A stretch of 64,000 nt of DNA from MED-G105 sp039025235 (GCA_039025235.1 JBCCOS010000006.1:1-64000), one strand, 5' to 3'. Positions 45,311-54,521 are shown, counted from the first letter of the stretch. Made by a program: numbers and translations. Notes: a model not told the origin generated them from the sequence alone.

Positions 45311-48244
45311 TTAAAATTCCTGCCAGTCCTCCTCAACTTGAGCTGATGCTCCCGAACCGGCAGCTTGCCTTATCTTTGGCGCCGCTTCAGCAATGAGTTT
45401 ATTGAGTTCTCTTGGGTGACGATCTTCTAATGTCTGGTTTGACCCTTCCTCTGTAGCAAGGCCCGTTTGGAACTGCGAGATCAGTTTTATCAGACTATTA
45501 GCATCTTGATTAAGCGTGTGGCTTGCTGCTGTTGATTCTTGAACCATTGCTGCATTTTGCTGCGTGACCTGGTCCATCTTGTTCATCGCCGAGTTAATCC
45601 CCTCGATCCCCGTCGACTGCTCTTTGGCGGAGGATGCGATCTCGTTCACACGAGAACTGATGTCCACGACCGAGGTGACGATCTCTTCCAGTGCCTTGCC
45701 CGCTTGGCCAACAAGGTCGACGCCGCGCTCTACTTGTTGTGTACTGGATGAAATATGCGCCTTAATCTCCTTTGCTGCATCCGACGACCGTTGAGCGAGC
45801 GCTCTCACTTCAGATGCAACGACCGCAAACCCGCGACCGGCATCACCAGCGCGCGCGGCTTCAACGCCGGCATTTAGGGCAAGGAGGTTGGTCTGAAATG
45901 CGATGTCATCAATCACGCCAATAATCTGTGAGATTTGTTTGGAAGAGTGCTCAATTTCGCTCATCGCCGCAACAGCTTCTCGAACCACGAGACCGCTGGA
46001 TTCCGCATTGCTTTTCGCTTCTGAGACGACTTGGTTCGTCTCTGTAGCGCCTTCGGCGGCTGCGCGAACGCTTACGGTGAGTTCTTCCAACGATGCTGCT
46101 GTCTCCTCCAACGTTGCTGCTTGATTTTCAGTTCGCCTGGAGAGGTCGTCCGCTGCTTGTGTAATTTCACCGGCGCCAGTGCGGATGGCATGGGCGTTTG
46201 TGATCACTTCTGACATCGCGATGCGAAGTTTTTCAAGCGCTTGATTATAGTCCATGCGCAACCCTTTAAAGGTTTCGGCAAATTGGGCTGTGATCTCATT
46301 CGTCAAGTCGCCGTTCGACAGACCGCGTAACGACACCGCAAGGTTATCAATAACCATTTGCACTTCGAGTTCGCGTTCTTTTCGCTCTGTCTCCAGACGA
46401 ATTCCTTTTGTTTTGGTTTCAGTGATGTCACTCGCGATCTTGATAACGCGATACACGACACCTTTTGAATCTCGCAAACCATTATATGTCGCTTGGATCC
46501 AGATATCCGATCCGTCTTTTCTCCGGCGGCGGAATTGTGACTGGACACTTTCGCCTGCGCTAAGACGCCGCCATAGATCTTTATATTCTGGAGTATCAGC
46601 CTCGCCGGTTGGCATAAAGATACTATGGTGTTGTCCGATAACTTCGTCTTTAGTGTAATTGAGCGCTGTCAGAAAGTTTTCATTCGCGTTTACAACTTTC
46701 CCTTCAGGCGTGAATTCAATCACAGCCTGAGATGTTTCGATGGCGTTTAGAAGCGCTTCGTTGCGGCGCATTTCCGAAACGTCCTGCCACTCTAGAGTAC
46801 AACCGACGTGATTGCCGTCGCGGTCGAAGACGCCTGTGACAGCCATTGAGAAATAAAAACTTCCAATTTTAATCTCAGTACGGAATGGGAGGCGATTGGG
46901 GTCAGAGACAATGCCTCTTTGATGCCCCGGGTTTGCATGAAACTGGTCGAAGCTCGTCCCAATCATTTTGTCGGCATTGAACCCAGGATATTCGGTCTCA
47001 AACATTTCCCGGTGATCGCGAAACATTTGCATCGTTGCTTTGTTCATATACTTGATCGTGCCGTTTGTGTCGGTCATGATCATGGGTGAAATTGACCCAT
47101 CATAGGCTTGACCCTTAAACATGGCCACTTCGTTTGTTTCGGCGGCTTTGGACAACTCGTCGCGGAATGACTTTAACCCTCTGGCAAGATCACCGATTTC
47201 ATCGCTGCGCTTTGTTGCCGGGACTTTTGTTTCATATTTTCCAGACGCGATCCGTGACATTGATTGATTCACTTGGCGGATCGGTTTTGAAACTTTCATG
47301 GCAGATAAGACCGCGACGCCCATTGCGATAGCGACGGATAAAATCGCGGTGAGGGCATGGAACAAAACGCCCTTGGTTGCCTCTGCTACGCCAGCCTCTG
47401 CCGCTATTTTCAACGTCGAGCCGAGACGTTGCTCTACGTCACGCAGTTCGTCGATTCTCACCGTTGAAGCGGAAAACCACTCTGGTCCCGATACCTTTGG
47501 CGGAGCACTGGATAATGCCATCGCACTCGCATTGGCACGCAATTCATTGACGCGAGCGGACGCCGCGCCTTCCAAGACTGCTTTTATGGCTCGTGTATCG
47601 ACCGACGCCGCCTTGCTCAACGCTTTGGAGAAATATGCTTTTTGCGCCCCTTGTAGCAAAACATAGCGATTATAGATGGCGGGTGCAAAGCGTCCTCCAC
47701 CAAAACCGTTCGCTCCCATGGCCCGTTCTAGACCGGCACTTTCCTTTGCTCCCATCAGTGCAAGGAGCGCTTCGGCGCGGGCGTTTACTTCGGCGCTGGC
47801 ATCTCGACTAACTTGCTCTTCTGCAAAGTCAAACAGCATATTGATGGCAGTTGTGTAAGTTGAAGCCATCGCACCAACGGGCGTTTTAAGGCCGTCGACT
47901 TGAGTGCGCATTTGTTCGATTGTTGCAAGTTGACCCTTTAAACCCGAGGCTGCGTTTACGTTATCACCAAACGCTGAGATCGCTGTGTTGGTACTGGAGC
48001 GACGTTGCGAAAGTTCGCTGCGAAATGATTTGCCGCGTGAGCCGATAAACCCAGCCGAGGCGCCACGTTCGGCTTGAAGGGTGTGAATTAAGTCGCCAGC
48101 GAGGTTGACGGCATTAACGCCAGCAATAACCTTCGTGGCCCGTGATCGATCCGACAGGGATTCGCCGAGACCGATAGCAGACATTAACAAAAGAATCGCC
48201 AGCGGTGTTGCAGCGATAATCAGTAAGCGGTGAATTAAACGCAT
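45311..48244 (-). CDS. Methyl-accepting chemotaxis protein with NIT and PAS domains
   Basis: A 977-residue transducer. A first membrane helix (about 4-26) precedes a periplasmic NIT-type domain (about 45-290; LIHTLQAERGASAGFIGS). A second helix (about 305-325) is followed by HAMP, two PAS domains (about 380-620; SQAVIEFTPEGKVVNANENF), and a canonical MCP signalling hairpin (IIGVIDDIAFQTNLLALNAG). The protein ends EEDWQEF, resembling the CheR/CheB-tethering pentapeptide. ATG 48244 is chosen; a TTG upstream is in frame. NIT domains sense nitrate/nitrite in some proteins; the ligand here is unknown. Confidence 0.92.
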   Translation of the reverse strand: MRLIHRLLIIAATPLAILLLMSAIGLGESLSDRSRATKVIAGVNAVNLAGDLIHTLQAERGASAGFIGSRGKSFRSELSQRRSSTNTAISAFGDNVNAASGLKGQLATIEQMRTQVDGLKTPVGAMASTYTTAINMLFDFAEEQVSRDASAEVNARAEALLALMGAKESAGLERAMGANGFGGGRFAPAIYNRYVLLQGAQKAYFSKALSKAASVDTRAIKAVLEGAASARVNELRANASAMALSSAPPKVSGPEWFSASTVRIDELRDVEQRLGSTLKIAAEAGVAEATKGVLFHALTAILSVAIAMGVAVLSAMKVSKPIRQVNQSMSRIASGKYETKVPATKRSDEIGDLARGLKSFRDELSKAAETNEVAMFKGQAYDGSISPMIMTDTNGTIKYMNKATMQMFRDHREMFETEYPGFNADKMIGTSFDQFHANPGHQRGIVSDPNRLPFRTEIKIGSFYFSMAVTGVFDRDGNHVGCTLEWQDVSEMRRNEALLNAIETSQAVIEFTPEGKVVNANENFLTALNYTKDEVIGQHHSIFMPTGEADTPEYKDLWRRLSAGESVQSQFRRRRKDGSDIWIQATYNGLRDSKGVVYRVIKIASDITETKTKGIRLETERKERELEVQMVIDNLAVSLRGLSNGDLTNEITAQFAETFKGLRMDYNQALEKLRIAMSEVITNAHAIRTGAGEITQAADDLSRRTENQAATLEETAASLEELTVSVRAAAEGATETNQVVSEAKSNAESSGLVVREAVAAMSEIEHSSKQISQIIGVIDDIAFQTNLLALNAGVEAARAGDAGRGFAVVASEVRALAQRSSDAAKEIKAHISSSTQQVERGVDLVGQAGKALEEIVTSVVDISSRVNEIASSAKEQSTGIEGINSAMNKMDQVTQQNAAMVQESTAASHTLNQDANSLIKLISQFQTGLATEEGSNQTLEDRHPRELNKLIAEAAPKIRQAAGSGASAQVEEDWQEF

Positions 48245-48331
48245 AGTCTTCGTTTCCCCGTAGGACAAATGCAGCGCGCTTCTTGGTCAAGGGTTTTTAT
48301 GCACGCTAACGGCTCAATCGATCGTTAAAGA

Positions 48332-49612
48332 TCAAAGCACGTACCGCAAGGCGAGCCAAACCTTGTGGACGTCAGGTGGACCGAAGGTATCGGCCCGATA
48401 CAGGGCGCCGCGGAACTCCGCGGAAAGTTGTTGGTTGAACTTTGCACTAACGATGGCGTTCACTTCGGACCCTAGGTCTTGGCCATCAGTCGTGGTGTCG
48501 AAACGGTGGTAGAATACTTTCGCACCAACTGCTTTTAATTGGCCTACTGATTGTTTTTCAGCAGCAATCATCCCATAGACGTCTTGTATGCCGTCGACGG
48601 GTGTTGTGAGAAAGCGGTCAGCAAAACCTTGGAACTTATGCAATGTGGCAAGCGGCGTTGAGAAACCAACATTGCCATCGCCGCCAAGACGCTCATAGCC
48701 AGCTTTCGCTGTAAATATTCCTCGTTTTAGCGCCACATCGCCAGCGATATAGTCCACGTTGAAGTCGCTTGTCGCGGCGCCGTAATCCCGCTGGTTTGCG
48801 TATTCGCCTCTGACGACCGCGCTCGTTTTTTCTGCAAGCGGAATGGAATGTTTGGCCCGAGCACCAATCGTTAGGCTAGAGAGGGCAGGCGCATTTTCGA
48901 AGTCGAGGGCAAAACCGTAGGCAACGATCTCATCGATCGGTCCTTTCTTGTAGCGAAGTTCGCCGATATGGCTGTCGCTGCGAAAATTACCAACAGGGTT
49001 TCCATCTCCAAATATGCGGTGTACACGGTCGAGATAGGCGTAGTCGATTTCGACGCCTTCGACGGGTTGCGCGGTCAATCGTAACGCATCGAACGTCTGT
49101 TGATTTTGGCGAAAGTCTACTGCACCAACGAAACGTTGATCGGCATAGTTGATCCGTTGACGCCCAGCAGTTATGGCCGTGTCGTCTGTAAGGGCAATCT
49201 TTGCGCGTGCACGATTAAGTTCAATTTCTTCGGGATCTGCAACAATAGGTCGGTTTAAGACGCCATTCGTGGTGCTATTGAATTGGTTATTAATGTTCGC
49301 AACACCTTCGCCCTCAACCAGTATTTCGATCCGATCGTGCAGCTTGAACTGAACACCGACCCGAGCCCGAAAAGTGTGAGCACTGGCCGTTTCGTCAAAT
49401 TCAGCAGCATCGACAAATTCGGACCGATGACGAAGATCAACAATTGACTTGATCGCATGCTTATTCGCGAATTGGTTCCAATTGGTCGGCGGTTTGAGCG
49501 CGCTGTTGGCAAATGCTGCGTCCGGCATTGTTGTGACCATGAGTGCTAACAGGCTCGCCCGATTGAGGAACGATAACCGATTGCGCAGACCCACTTTATA
49601 CAAAGTCTCCAT
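48332..49612 (-). CDS. Outer-membrane beta-barrel protein, alginate-export/porin type
   Basis: A 426-residue protein with a signal peptide (ASLLALMVTTMPDAAFA) and a long series of amphipathic strands. RHRSEFVDAAEFDETASAHTFRARVGV and RARAKIALTDDTAITAGRQRINYADQRFVG resemble the alginate export (AlgE-like) family. The C-terminus ends in a hydrophobic strand (VWLALRYVL). Substrate is unknown. It lies 88 bp upstream of the MCP gene on the same strand, so the two may be co-expressed. Confidence 0.75.
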   Translation of the reverse strand: METLYKVGLRNRLSFLNRASLLALMVTTMPDAAFANSALKPPTNWNQFANKHAIKSIVDLRHRSEFVDAAEFDETASAHTFRARVGVQFKLHDRIEILVEGEGVANINNQFNSTTNGVLNRPIVADPEEIELNRARAKIALTDDTAITAGRQRINYADQRFVGAVDFRQNQQTFDALRLTAQPVEGVEIDYAYLDRVHRIFGDGNPVGNFRSDSHIGELRYKKGPIDEIVAYGFALDFENAPALSSLTIGARAKHSIPLAEKTSAVVRGEYANQRDYGAATSDFNVDYIAGDVALKRGIFTAKAGYERLGGDGNVGFSTPLATLHKFQGFADRFLTTPVDGIQDVYGMIAAEKQSVGQLKAVGAKVFYHRFDTTTDGQDLGSEVNAIVSAKFNQQLSAEFRGALYRADTFGPPDVHKVWLALRYVL

Positions 49613-49825
49613 ATCTAAAACTCAAAGTTGCGATTGTTTAGGGTGCAGCAAAGAGCTGAAATTAATCTTAATTATGGGGCGGATGCTGCTATCGGCCGCC
49701 TGAAGACGACGGCCGGATGTCACACAATTTGTGTTCAAGGAGAGGATAGGTCTTGACCTTTAGAGATCAGAAATAAACCATAATTCATGTCTCTGGGTAG
49801 ATTGGGGATTTTGAAGGAAATCAGC

Positions 49826-50245
49826 ATGGTAAACGACCATTACGTTCGATTTGAGCAAGGGCCAGAACGGCATCTGGTTGGTCTGAGGCGCACAGTGGAG
49901 ATGGCTAAAGCACCATCGGTTTGTCCGTAAATGTGGGCACAGTTCGTGCCCAATGTGCCCTTACCGAGTCAATCAGAGCCTGTCATGTACGGTGTAAACG
50001 ATGCTGCCGATATGGAAAAAGGGCAGTGGGATTATATGGTGGCGGTTGAAGTTGCGACGCCTGACAAAAGCGATGGTCATGATCATCTCGTGCTTTCGCC
50101 ATCGACATATGCAGTTTTAACACATAACGGTCCGGCTACGGAGCTCGGTCAAAGCTATCAGTGGTTTTTCAACGAATGGCTACCCGCATCGGGCAAGGAA
50201 ATGGTCGCCGCGCCATCCTATGAACGCTACGGCCCAGGTTTCGAC
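49826..50245 (+). pseudogene. Broken GyrI-like small-molecule-binding protein
   Basis: Reading from ATG 49826 gives MVNDHYVRFEQGPERHLVGL, then an in-frame TAA at 49928-49930, then continuous homology-like sequence in the same frame (MWAQFVPNVPLP, YGVNDAADMEKGQWDYMVAV, FNEWLPASGKEMV, SYERYGPGFD). This is the outline of the GyrI-like/AraC effector-binding domain. The normal C-terminal strand is missing: after about 50245 the sequence turns into polymorphic-toxin-like sequence in another frame. So the gene has both a nonsense codon and a 3' replacement. Confidence 0.7.
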
Positions 50246-50472
50246 CTGGTGCAACAAATCCTAGTCCTGGTGGTTATAGAACTTATACTCACCCTGACGG
50301 CAGCCGAATAACAATTAAACCTGATGGGAGCGTTGTTAGAACAGGGCCCAAAACTCGTGCACAGTCTAACAAAGGACCAAAAGGTAAAAAGTATCGACCT
50401 AGAGTGGACTCTGATGGTCGACCCACCCCCGATCATAACCCTGATGAGCGCATCAGAGATTTAACGCGGTGA
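50224..50472 (+). pseudogene. Orphan polymorphic-toxin C-terminal fragment 1
   Basis: An open frame without a start codon encodes NPSPGGYRTYTHPDGSRI, TIKPDGSVVRTGPK, GPKGKKYRPRVDSDGRPTPD and an end at RIRDLTR. Short, Gly/Pro/Asp-rich, PDGS-repeat tails like this are typical of the variable C-terminal ends of RHS and other polymorphic toxins. It starts where the GyrI-like sequence stops and is followed four bases later by a small gene in the position of an immunity gene. Toxin class is unassigned. Confidence 0.6.
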
Positions 50473-50476
50473 TCTT

Positions 50477-50860
50477 ATGAGAAATGGACTAGACGTCACC
50501 AATGTAAATATGACGGACTTTCAAATCAGTGATCTTTCGATCATTATACCTAGTAGTGCAGATTTAAGACTCGCATTGGTGTCCTCAACTGGACAAGGCA
50601 GTGCATTTTTGGAATTGATTGAATTTATTTCTTTAAGTGTAGGTCGGAGACAGAATCTAGAATTTGATCTGGAGCCGATATTCGAATTTGATTGCAAAAA
50701 AATACAGGGTCAGCAACTACGTCAACAGCTGGACCAATCAGGCTGGCACCCAGAAGCAATAGAAAGTGAAATCACTTCAGGGAACTCGTATTTCCGTACA
50801 AAAATTGTATCAACGATAAGTATCGATGTAATCTCTGCAGATATAGTCTTGTACAGTTGA
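50477..50860 (+). CDS. Candidate immunity protein 1
   Basis: A 127-residue soluble protein of unknown family, more A/T-rich than the flanking core genes, beginning MRNGLDVTNVNMTDFQISDL. Its start lies four bases after the stop of toxin fragment 1, the usual arrangement of an immunity gene. The claim rests on position; there is no recognisable immunity motif. Confidence 0.55.
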   Translation: MRNGLDVTNVNMTDFQISDLSIIIPSSADLRLALVSSTGQGSAFLELIEFISLSVGRRQNLEFDLEPIFEFDCKKIQGQQLRQQLDQSGWHPEAIESEITSGNSYFRTKIVSTISIDVISADIVLYS

Positions 50861-50877
50861 AAGTGCTATTCGGGTAC

Positions 50878-50983
50878 TCGAGCTTGTTGCAGCAAAAGTG
50901 GATCAACGGTTTTGCGGTTCGCAACTGGCTTCAACTAGAATCTAGAGCCGTTTTCTGAATCAGCTTGAATGCAAACGCCTCTA
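50878..50983 (-). mobile_element. Family B twin-hairpin element (B2)
   Basis: Reverse-orientation counterpart of B1 (20977). It shares GTTGCAGCAAAAGTG, GCCGTTTTCTGAATCAGCTT and GAATGCAAACG. Ends near CTCGAGC and CCTCTAG. It lies between candidate immunity gene 1 and toxin fragment 2. Confidence 0.85.
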
Positions 50984-51030
50984 GTCCTAACTGCAGCCGC
51001 GACCTTGCGGCGAGAGGGTCTGATTCTTAG

Positions 51031-51231
51031 GGATATCCAGACGCTAATGGCAATATTTGGATGCCAACTGGTCGGCAGACATCTGGCCCTGGAAAGGCAC
51101 ATGGCAGTCCGCATTGGGATGTACAACGCCCCGGAGGTGGTTACCGAAATATACTCCCTGGTGGTAAAAGCCGAGGCGGAAAGCCAGGTAAAGACGGAAA
51201 AATGCCGAACATTCCAGGTGGACGAAAATGA
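51031..51231 (+). pseudogene. Orphan polymorphic-toxin C-terminal fragment 2
   Basis: Just after an in-frame TAG, a 66-codon frame without its own start encodes GYPDANGNIWMPTGRQTSGP, GKAHGSPHWDVQRPGGGY and an end at MPNIPGGRK. GSPHWDVQ plus Gly-rich tails is typical of RHS-type toxin ends. Its TGA overlaps the ATG of the next gene (ATGA), as in translationally coupled toxin/immunity pairs. The overlapping frame from 50969 is a shadow. Confidence 0.6.
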
Positions 51232-51548
51232 AGAATATCCAGGTAATTGATGGTGCTGATAATTGTGCCTATGACGTATACAAAGTATCAGATGAAGATT
51301 TTAAGGTAATTTTCCCTGGCGAAGGACAGGATATCGAATTCGCTGATGATCTATTTAATCGATTAACGGAAGAGGAAACTAATGACCTCACTTCAAGACT
51401 ATGGCTTAATTTATTAGATAAACCGGATGTCGATGGAATTCACGGTACTTTATTCTATGAGTTAGAGTTCAAAAAAAAGTTTTATCCAACAAAGCGAGAT
51501 TCAGAAATGACCGTGGATTTTGAAAATTTAGGTAGAAACAATAAATAG
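51228..51548 (+). CDS. Candidate immunity protein 2
   Basis: A 106-residue acidic protein beginning MKNIQVIDGADNCAYDVYKV and rich in Asp/Glu (DDLFNRLTEEETNDL). Acidic small proteins overlapping a toxin tail by four bases are typical immunity genes. I do not recognise the family. It is followed by the RHS core fragment. Confidence 0.6.
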   Translation: MKNIQVIDGADNCAYDVYKVSDEDFKVIFPGEGQDIEFADDLFNRLTEEETNDLTSRLWLNLLDKPDVDGIHGTLFYELEFKKKFYPTKRDSEMTVDFENLGRNNK

Positions 51549-51577
51549 CTCAGATTTCAATAGCGTGATCTTTGTGA

Positions 51578-52357
51578 CTAGACGTCTTAAGAATTGCCGA
51601 GGGGGGTGAGGTCGTTCGTGCCAAGGCGTATGGCTATGATGCGCTTGAGCGGTTGACGAACGTTGCTGTGCCGGCGATCCCTTCTGAAGATGAGAGCTAC
51701 ACCCTCGATGAGGAGGGGAACCGTCTGACCTCTCACCTTTCGTCGGGTCACACGACGGATGCGGCGAACCGGTTATCGGAAGATGATGCGTATACCTATA
51801 TCTATGACCTGAATGGTAATCTCATCGAGAAGGCCCCGCGCCAGGCGCCTTTGTCCAGTTGGGCTTATACCTATGATGCGTTTGACCAGCTGATCGCGGT
51901 TTCTCGTGATGGGTTGGCGGTTGAGCGGTATCGCTATGACGCCCTTGGCCGTCGCACAGCGATCACGACGCTGGATGGGACAGGATCAGGCACCACACTT
52001 GAAGATCTACGCCTGATCAATGACGGCCCAGACCGCAGCCACGACCTTGTGGCGGATGGTTCTGGCGGGGGTACCAGTGGCGGTTTGCTCAAGGCGCGCT
52101 ATTCCCATGGCGGCAGTATTGATGAGCCGCTGCAGCTTGAGGCGTTTACCCTGACAGGGGCTCTAACGGGCCGTTTCACCTACCACACGGATCATCTGGG
52201 CTCTGTGCGGTTCCTAACGGACGCAAGCGGCACCATCGTCAATGAATATGATTATGACAGCTATGGCCGCCCGACGACGAGTGTCGAGGCAACGGCACAA
52301 CCGTTCCGCTACACGGGCCGGGAATATGATGAAGGTGAAACCGTTCCCATCTGTTGA
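51578..52357 (+). pseudogene. Truncated RHS/YD-repeat core
   Basis: The frame is open from 51578 with no credible start; homology-like sequence begins around LRIAEGGEVVRAKAYGYDAL. YD repeats include YTYIYDLNGNLIEKAP, YTYDAFDQLIAVSRDG, YRYDALGRRTAI and HTDHLGSVRFLTDASG, ending PFRYTGREYDEGETVPIC. A complete RHS core would continue past GREYD into the hyper-conserved YYRARYYDP-type end and then the toxin. The 5' part of the gene and the 3' toxin are both absent. GC content is visibly higher than in the neighbouring modules. Confidence 0.85.
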
Positions 52358-52528
52358 CTAAAAAATCTATTAAGAAGTTGGCTGTTGCCAAAACAGAGTA
52401 AGTCCGCCGAGCGATTTATCATCTGTATAATGGTTAAATTCCTTCGGCGTTTTATTGTCGTTGGTGAACTTCGTGATAATGCATACACTGCCCGGCAGAG
52501 CTGAGCAAAGAAACCTCCTACCAGCACC

Positions 52529-52631
52529 GAAAGCGCCTCCGTTTCAATTGGAAACAGAAGGGCGCTCTAAGGTTTTGATTTTACGCATTTCCTTAACGCC
52601 AACCGCACACACTTGGCTTGGAAATTCTTTA
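52529..52631 (+). mobile_element. Family A twin-hairpin element (A4)
   Basis: A 103-bp copy (GAAAGCGCCTCCGTTTC ... TTGGCTTGGAAATTCTTTA) whose left TA has changed to GA. It separates the RHS remnant from a frameshifted coding remnant that begins exactly at its right end. Confidence 0.88.
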
Positions 52632-52632
52632 A

Positions 52633-52868
52633 GGGCTCAACCGTGCGCCGATCGGAGACATACTCGAAGGGTACTGTCGTGACGTACACAAAATGGTCGA
52701 GCTGGGTGAACAGAGTTCGAACCCGAACGGTTCGCAAGCGCGACTGCGGGCCGCCCGGCCAGGGCGCTAAATCGGCGCGAGATATGGAAAGTGGTGGACC
52801 CGGACGTACAAAAATCCGACGAATTTTGGGAAGAACTGGCGCGGTGGAACAACCGTTTAGAAGGTTAA
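52633..52868 (+). pseudogene. Frameshifted coding remnant, possibly phage- or island-derived
   Basis: In one frame (from 52633) the sequence reads GLNRAPIGDILEGYCRDVHK, MVELGEQSSNPNGSQARLRA and stops at 52768. A second frame continues ALNRREIWKVVDPDVQKSDE, FWEELARWNNRLEG and stops at 52866. The two pieces read as one helical protein broken by a frameshift. No start survives, and the 5' end coincides with repeat A4. Family not recognised. Confidence 0.5.
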
Positions 52869-52921
52869 TTGGCGTTTTATAGGTCGTTTTTTGGGTCTAA
52901 TCTAAAATATATTGCATATAC

Positions 52922-52950
52922 GGGTATTTTTGGGTATATTTATGGGTATG
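52922..52950 (+). promoter_or_regulatory. GGGTAT direct repeats at the Fic start
   Basis: GGGTAT occurs at 52922, 52932 and 52944 with 10-12 bp spacing over the start of the Fic gene. The spacing suits binding on one face of the helix. The Fic protein has a C-terminal winged-helix, so autoregulation is possible; this is inference. Confidence 0.4.
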
Positions 52951-54000
52951 AGCCTGAATACCCAGACACTCACAATCACGCCCGCTATATTAAAGCTCAT
53001 CGCCGAGATCGATGAGTTCAAAGGCCAATGGACAGCGCTGAAGACCTTAGCGCCTGAGCGGCTCTCAGCTCTACGGCATGTCGCTACGATCGAAAGTATT
53101 GGCTCATCAACCCGGATTGAGGGTAGCCGTCTCTCTGACCTTCAGATCGAATCCCTGCTTTCCAATATCGCCGTCCAAGCATTTGAAACGCGTGACGCGC
53201 AGGAAGTGGCCGGGTATGCGGAAGTCATGGAGACGGTGTTTTCCAATCACGACTATATTCCGATCTCCAATAATTTCATCAAACAGCTCCACCGTGACCT
53301 TCTGAAGTATAGCGAAAAAGACGAACACCATCGCGTGGATTATAAAACCTCGCCTAATCACGTCAGCGCGTTTGATGAGAACGGCAAAGAGATCGGCGTC
53401 ATCTTCGAAACAGCAACGCCTTTTGATACGCCCAAATTAATGAATGGGCTGCAAATCTGGACAATTGATCAGCTTAATGCGGGCGAGCTGCACCCTTTGC
53501 TGATTACTGCTGTCTTTATTGTCGTATTTCTTGAAATTCATCCGTTTCAAGATGGGAATGGCCGGTTGTCGCGTATTCTGACAACTCTTTTGCTTTTGAA
53601 AGTTGGTTATGAGTATGTGCCATACAGTTCAATGGAAAGTGTTATCGAGCAAAACAAGGATAACTACTATCTTGCGCTTAGGAAAACCCAGGGGACGATC
53701 CGTTCAAAGCATCCTGACTGGCAGCCATGGCTCACCTTCTTTCTAGAAACGCTGAAAAAGCAAAAAGATCGACTCAGGACTAAAATCGAGAAAGAGCAAA
53801 TTCTGCTTTTATCCTTACCCGATCTATCGATCCAAATTCTGGAACTCGCTAAACAGCATGGACGCATCGCCAATGGCGCGATCGTCAAGGCAACGAACGC
53901 CAGCCGTAACACGGTCAAAGCGCATCTTCAAAAACTCGTTGAGAACGGACACCTCATCAAACACGGTGTCGGTAAAGGCACGTGGTATTCGAGGATATAA
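52942..54000 (+). CDS. Class II Fic-domain protein with a C-terminal winged helix
   Basis: A 352-residue Fic protein, probably transferring AMP (or another nucleotide moiety) to target proteins. The catalytic loop is HPFQDGNGRLSR, with H200. An N-terminal inhibitory motif of the [ST]xxxE[GN] type (STRIEG, S56-G61) makes it class II, self-inhibited. A helix-turn-helix region occupies the last 60 residues (GAIVKATNASRNTVKAHLQK). The start could be ATG 52942 or 52948; the frame extends back to 52912 within the repeats. A small acidic gene follows. It could act in phage defence or housekeeping regulation; targets are unknown. Confidence 0.88.
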   Translation: MGMSLNTQTLTITPAILKLIAEIDEFKGQWTALKTLAPERLSALRHVATIESIGSSTRIEGSRLSDLQIESLLSNIAVQAFETRDAQEVAGYAEVMETVFSNHDYIPISNNFIKQLHRDLLKYSEKDEHHRVDYKTSPNHVSAFDENGKEIGVIFETATPFDTPKLMNGLQIWTIDQLNAGELHPLLITAVFIVVFLEIHPFQDGNGRLSRILTTLLLLKVGYEYVPYSSMESVIEQNKDNYYLALRKTQGTIRSKHPDWQPWLTFFLETLKKQKDRLRTKIEKEQILLLSLPDLSIQILELAKQHGRIANGAIVKATNASRNTVKAHLQKLVENGHLIKHGVGKGTWYSRI

Positions 54001-54001
54001 G

Positions 54002-54172
54002 ATGATGGATGAAGAGACACTGAACGAACTTTTTGAAACGCTGGATCAATGGGAAGAACAGCTTAAGAGTAGTAATCTCTATAAAGAGCAACAGTCAGAG
54101 GCTGCAAAACCCGATGATACCCAAGCGCGTTCGAACCAAAAAACCGCTATAAATCAGAGCGATAATCGATAA
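54002..54172 (+). CDS. Small acidic protein downstream of the Fic gene
   Basis: A 56-residue, Glu/Asp/Gln-rich protein (MMDEETLNELFETLDQWEEQ, then a polar tail). Its ATG lies one base after the Fic stop, with GAGG nine bases upstream inside the Fic gene, so the two are co-translated. It may be a Fic partner, but known FicA antitoxins usually precede fic and this one lacks a visible inhibitory motif. Confidence 0.6.
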   Translation: MMDEETLNELFETLDQWEEQLKSSNLYKEQQSEAAKPDDTQARSNQKTAINQSDNR

Positions 54173-54221
54173 GGTTCGATACATGAAAATTTAACATAAA
54201 TAAAATCAATGACTTATATGC

Positions 54222-54296
54222 TGGTGGGCGCACGTGGTATCGAACCACGGACCTCTACCATGTCAAGGTAGCGCTCTACCACTGAGCTATGCGCCC
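54222..54296 (-). tRNA. tRNA-Val (anticodon GAC)
   Basis: A complete 75-nt cloverleaf on the minus strand. The acceptor GGGCGCA pairs with TGCGCCC, the anticodon loop TTGACAT is flanked by CTACC/GGTAG, the T-loop is TTCGATA, and the 3' end encodes ACCA. Confidence 0.96.
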
Positions 54297-54521
54297 GCTG
54301 CAACCGCCGTCATCACTTTGGCACCTTGTTGCTTTGCGAATAGGTTTGCTAGCGAGTAATTTCGAGCCATGCAAGAGCAATGGCTCGTTTTGGAAAACAC
54401 GATGTGTTTAATCCTAGAGATATAGACAAAATGACAGCTTGACCGTCGTTTGTTCCCGGTGGCTCGGTCAGATGAAATGCTGAAAGAAAGCAGAATTCGC
54501 CTAAAGGAAGCTTGTAATATT

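Noticed and set aside
50969..51250. ORF of 93 codons starting within repeat B2
   Set aside because: Another frame of the same DNA encodes the toxin-tail-like GSPHWDVQ sequence ending in an ATGA overlap, which is the better reading.
52370..52530. Minus-strand fragment with FTNDNKTPKEFNHYTDDKSL-like sequence
   Set aside because: It looks protein-like, but it is short, has no start, and I cannot tie it to a family; it may be another island remnant.
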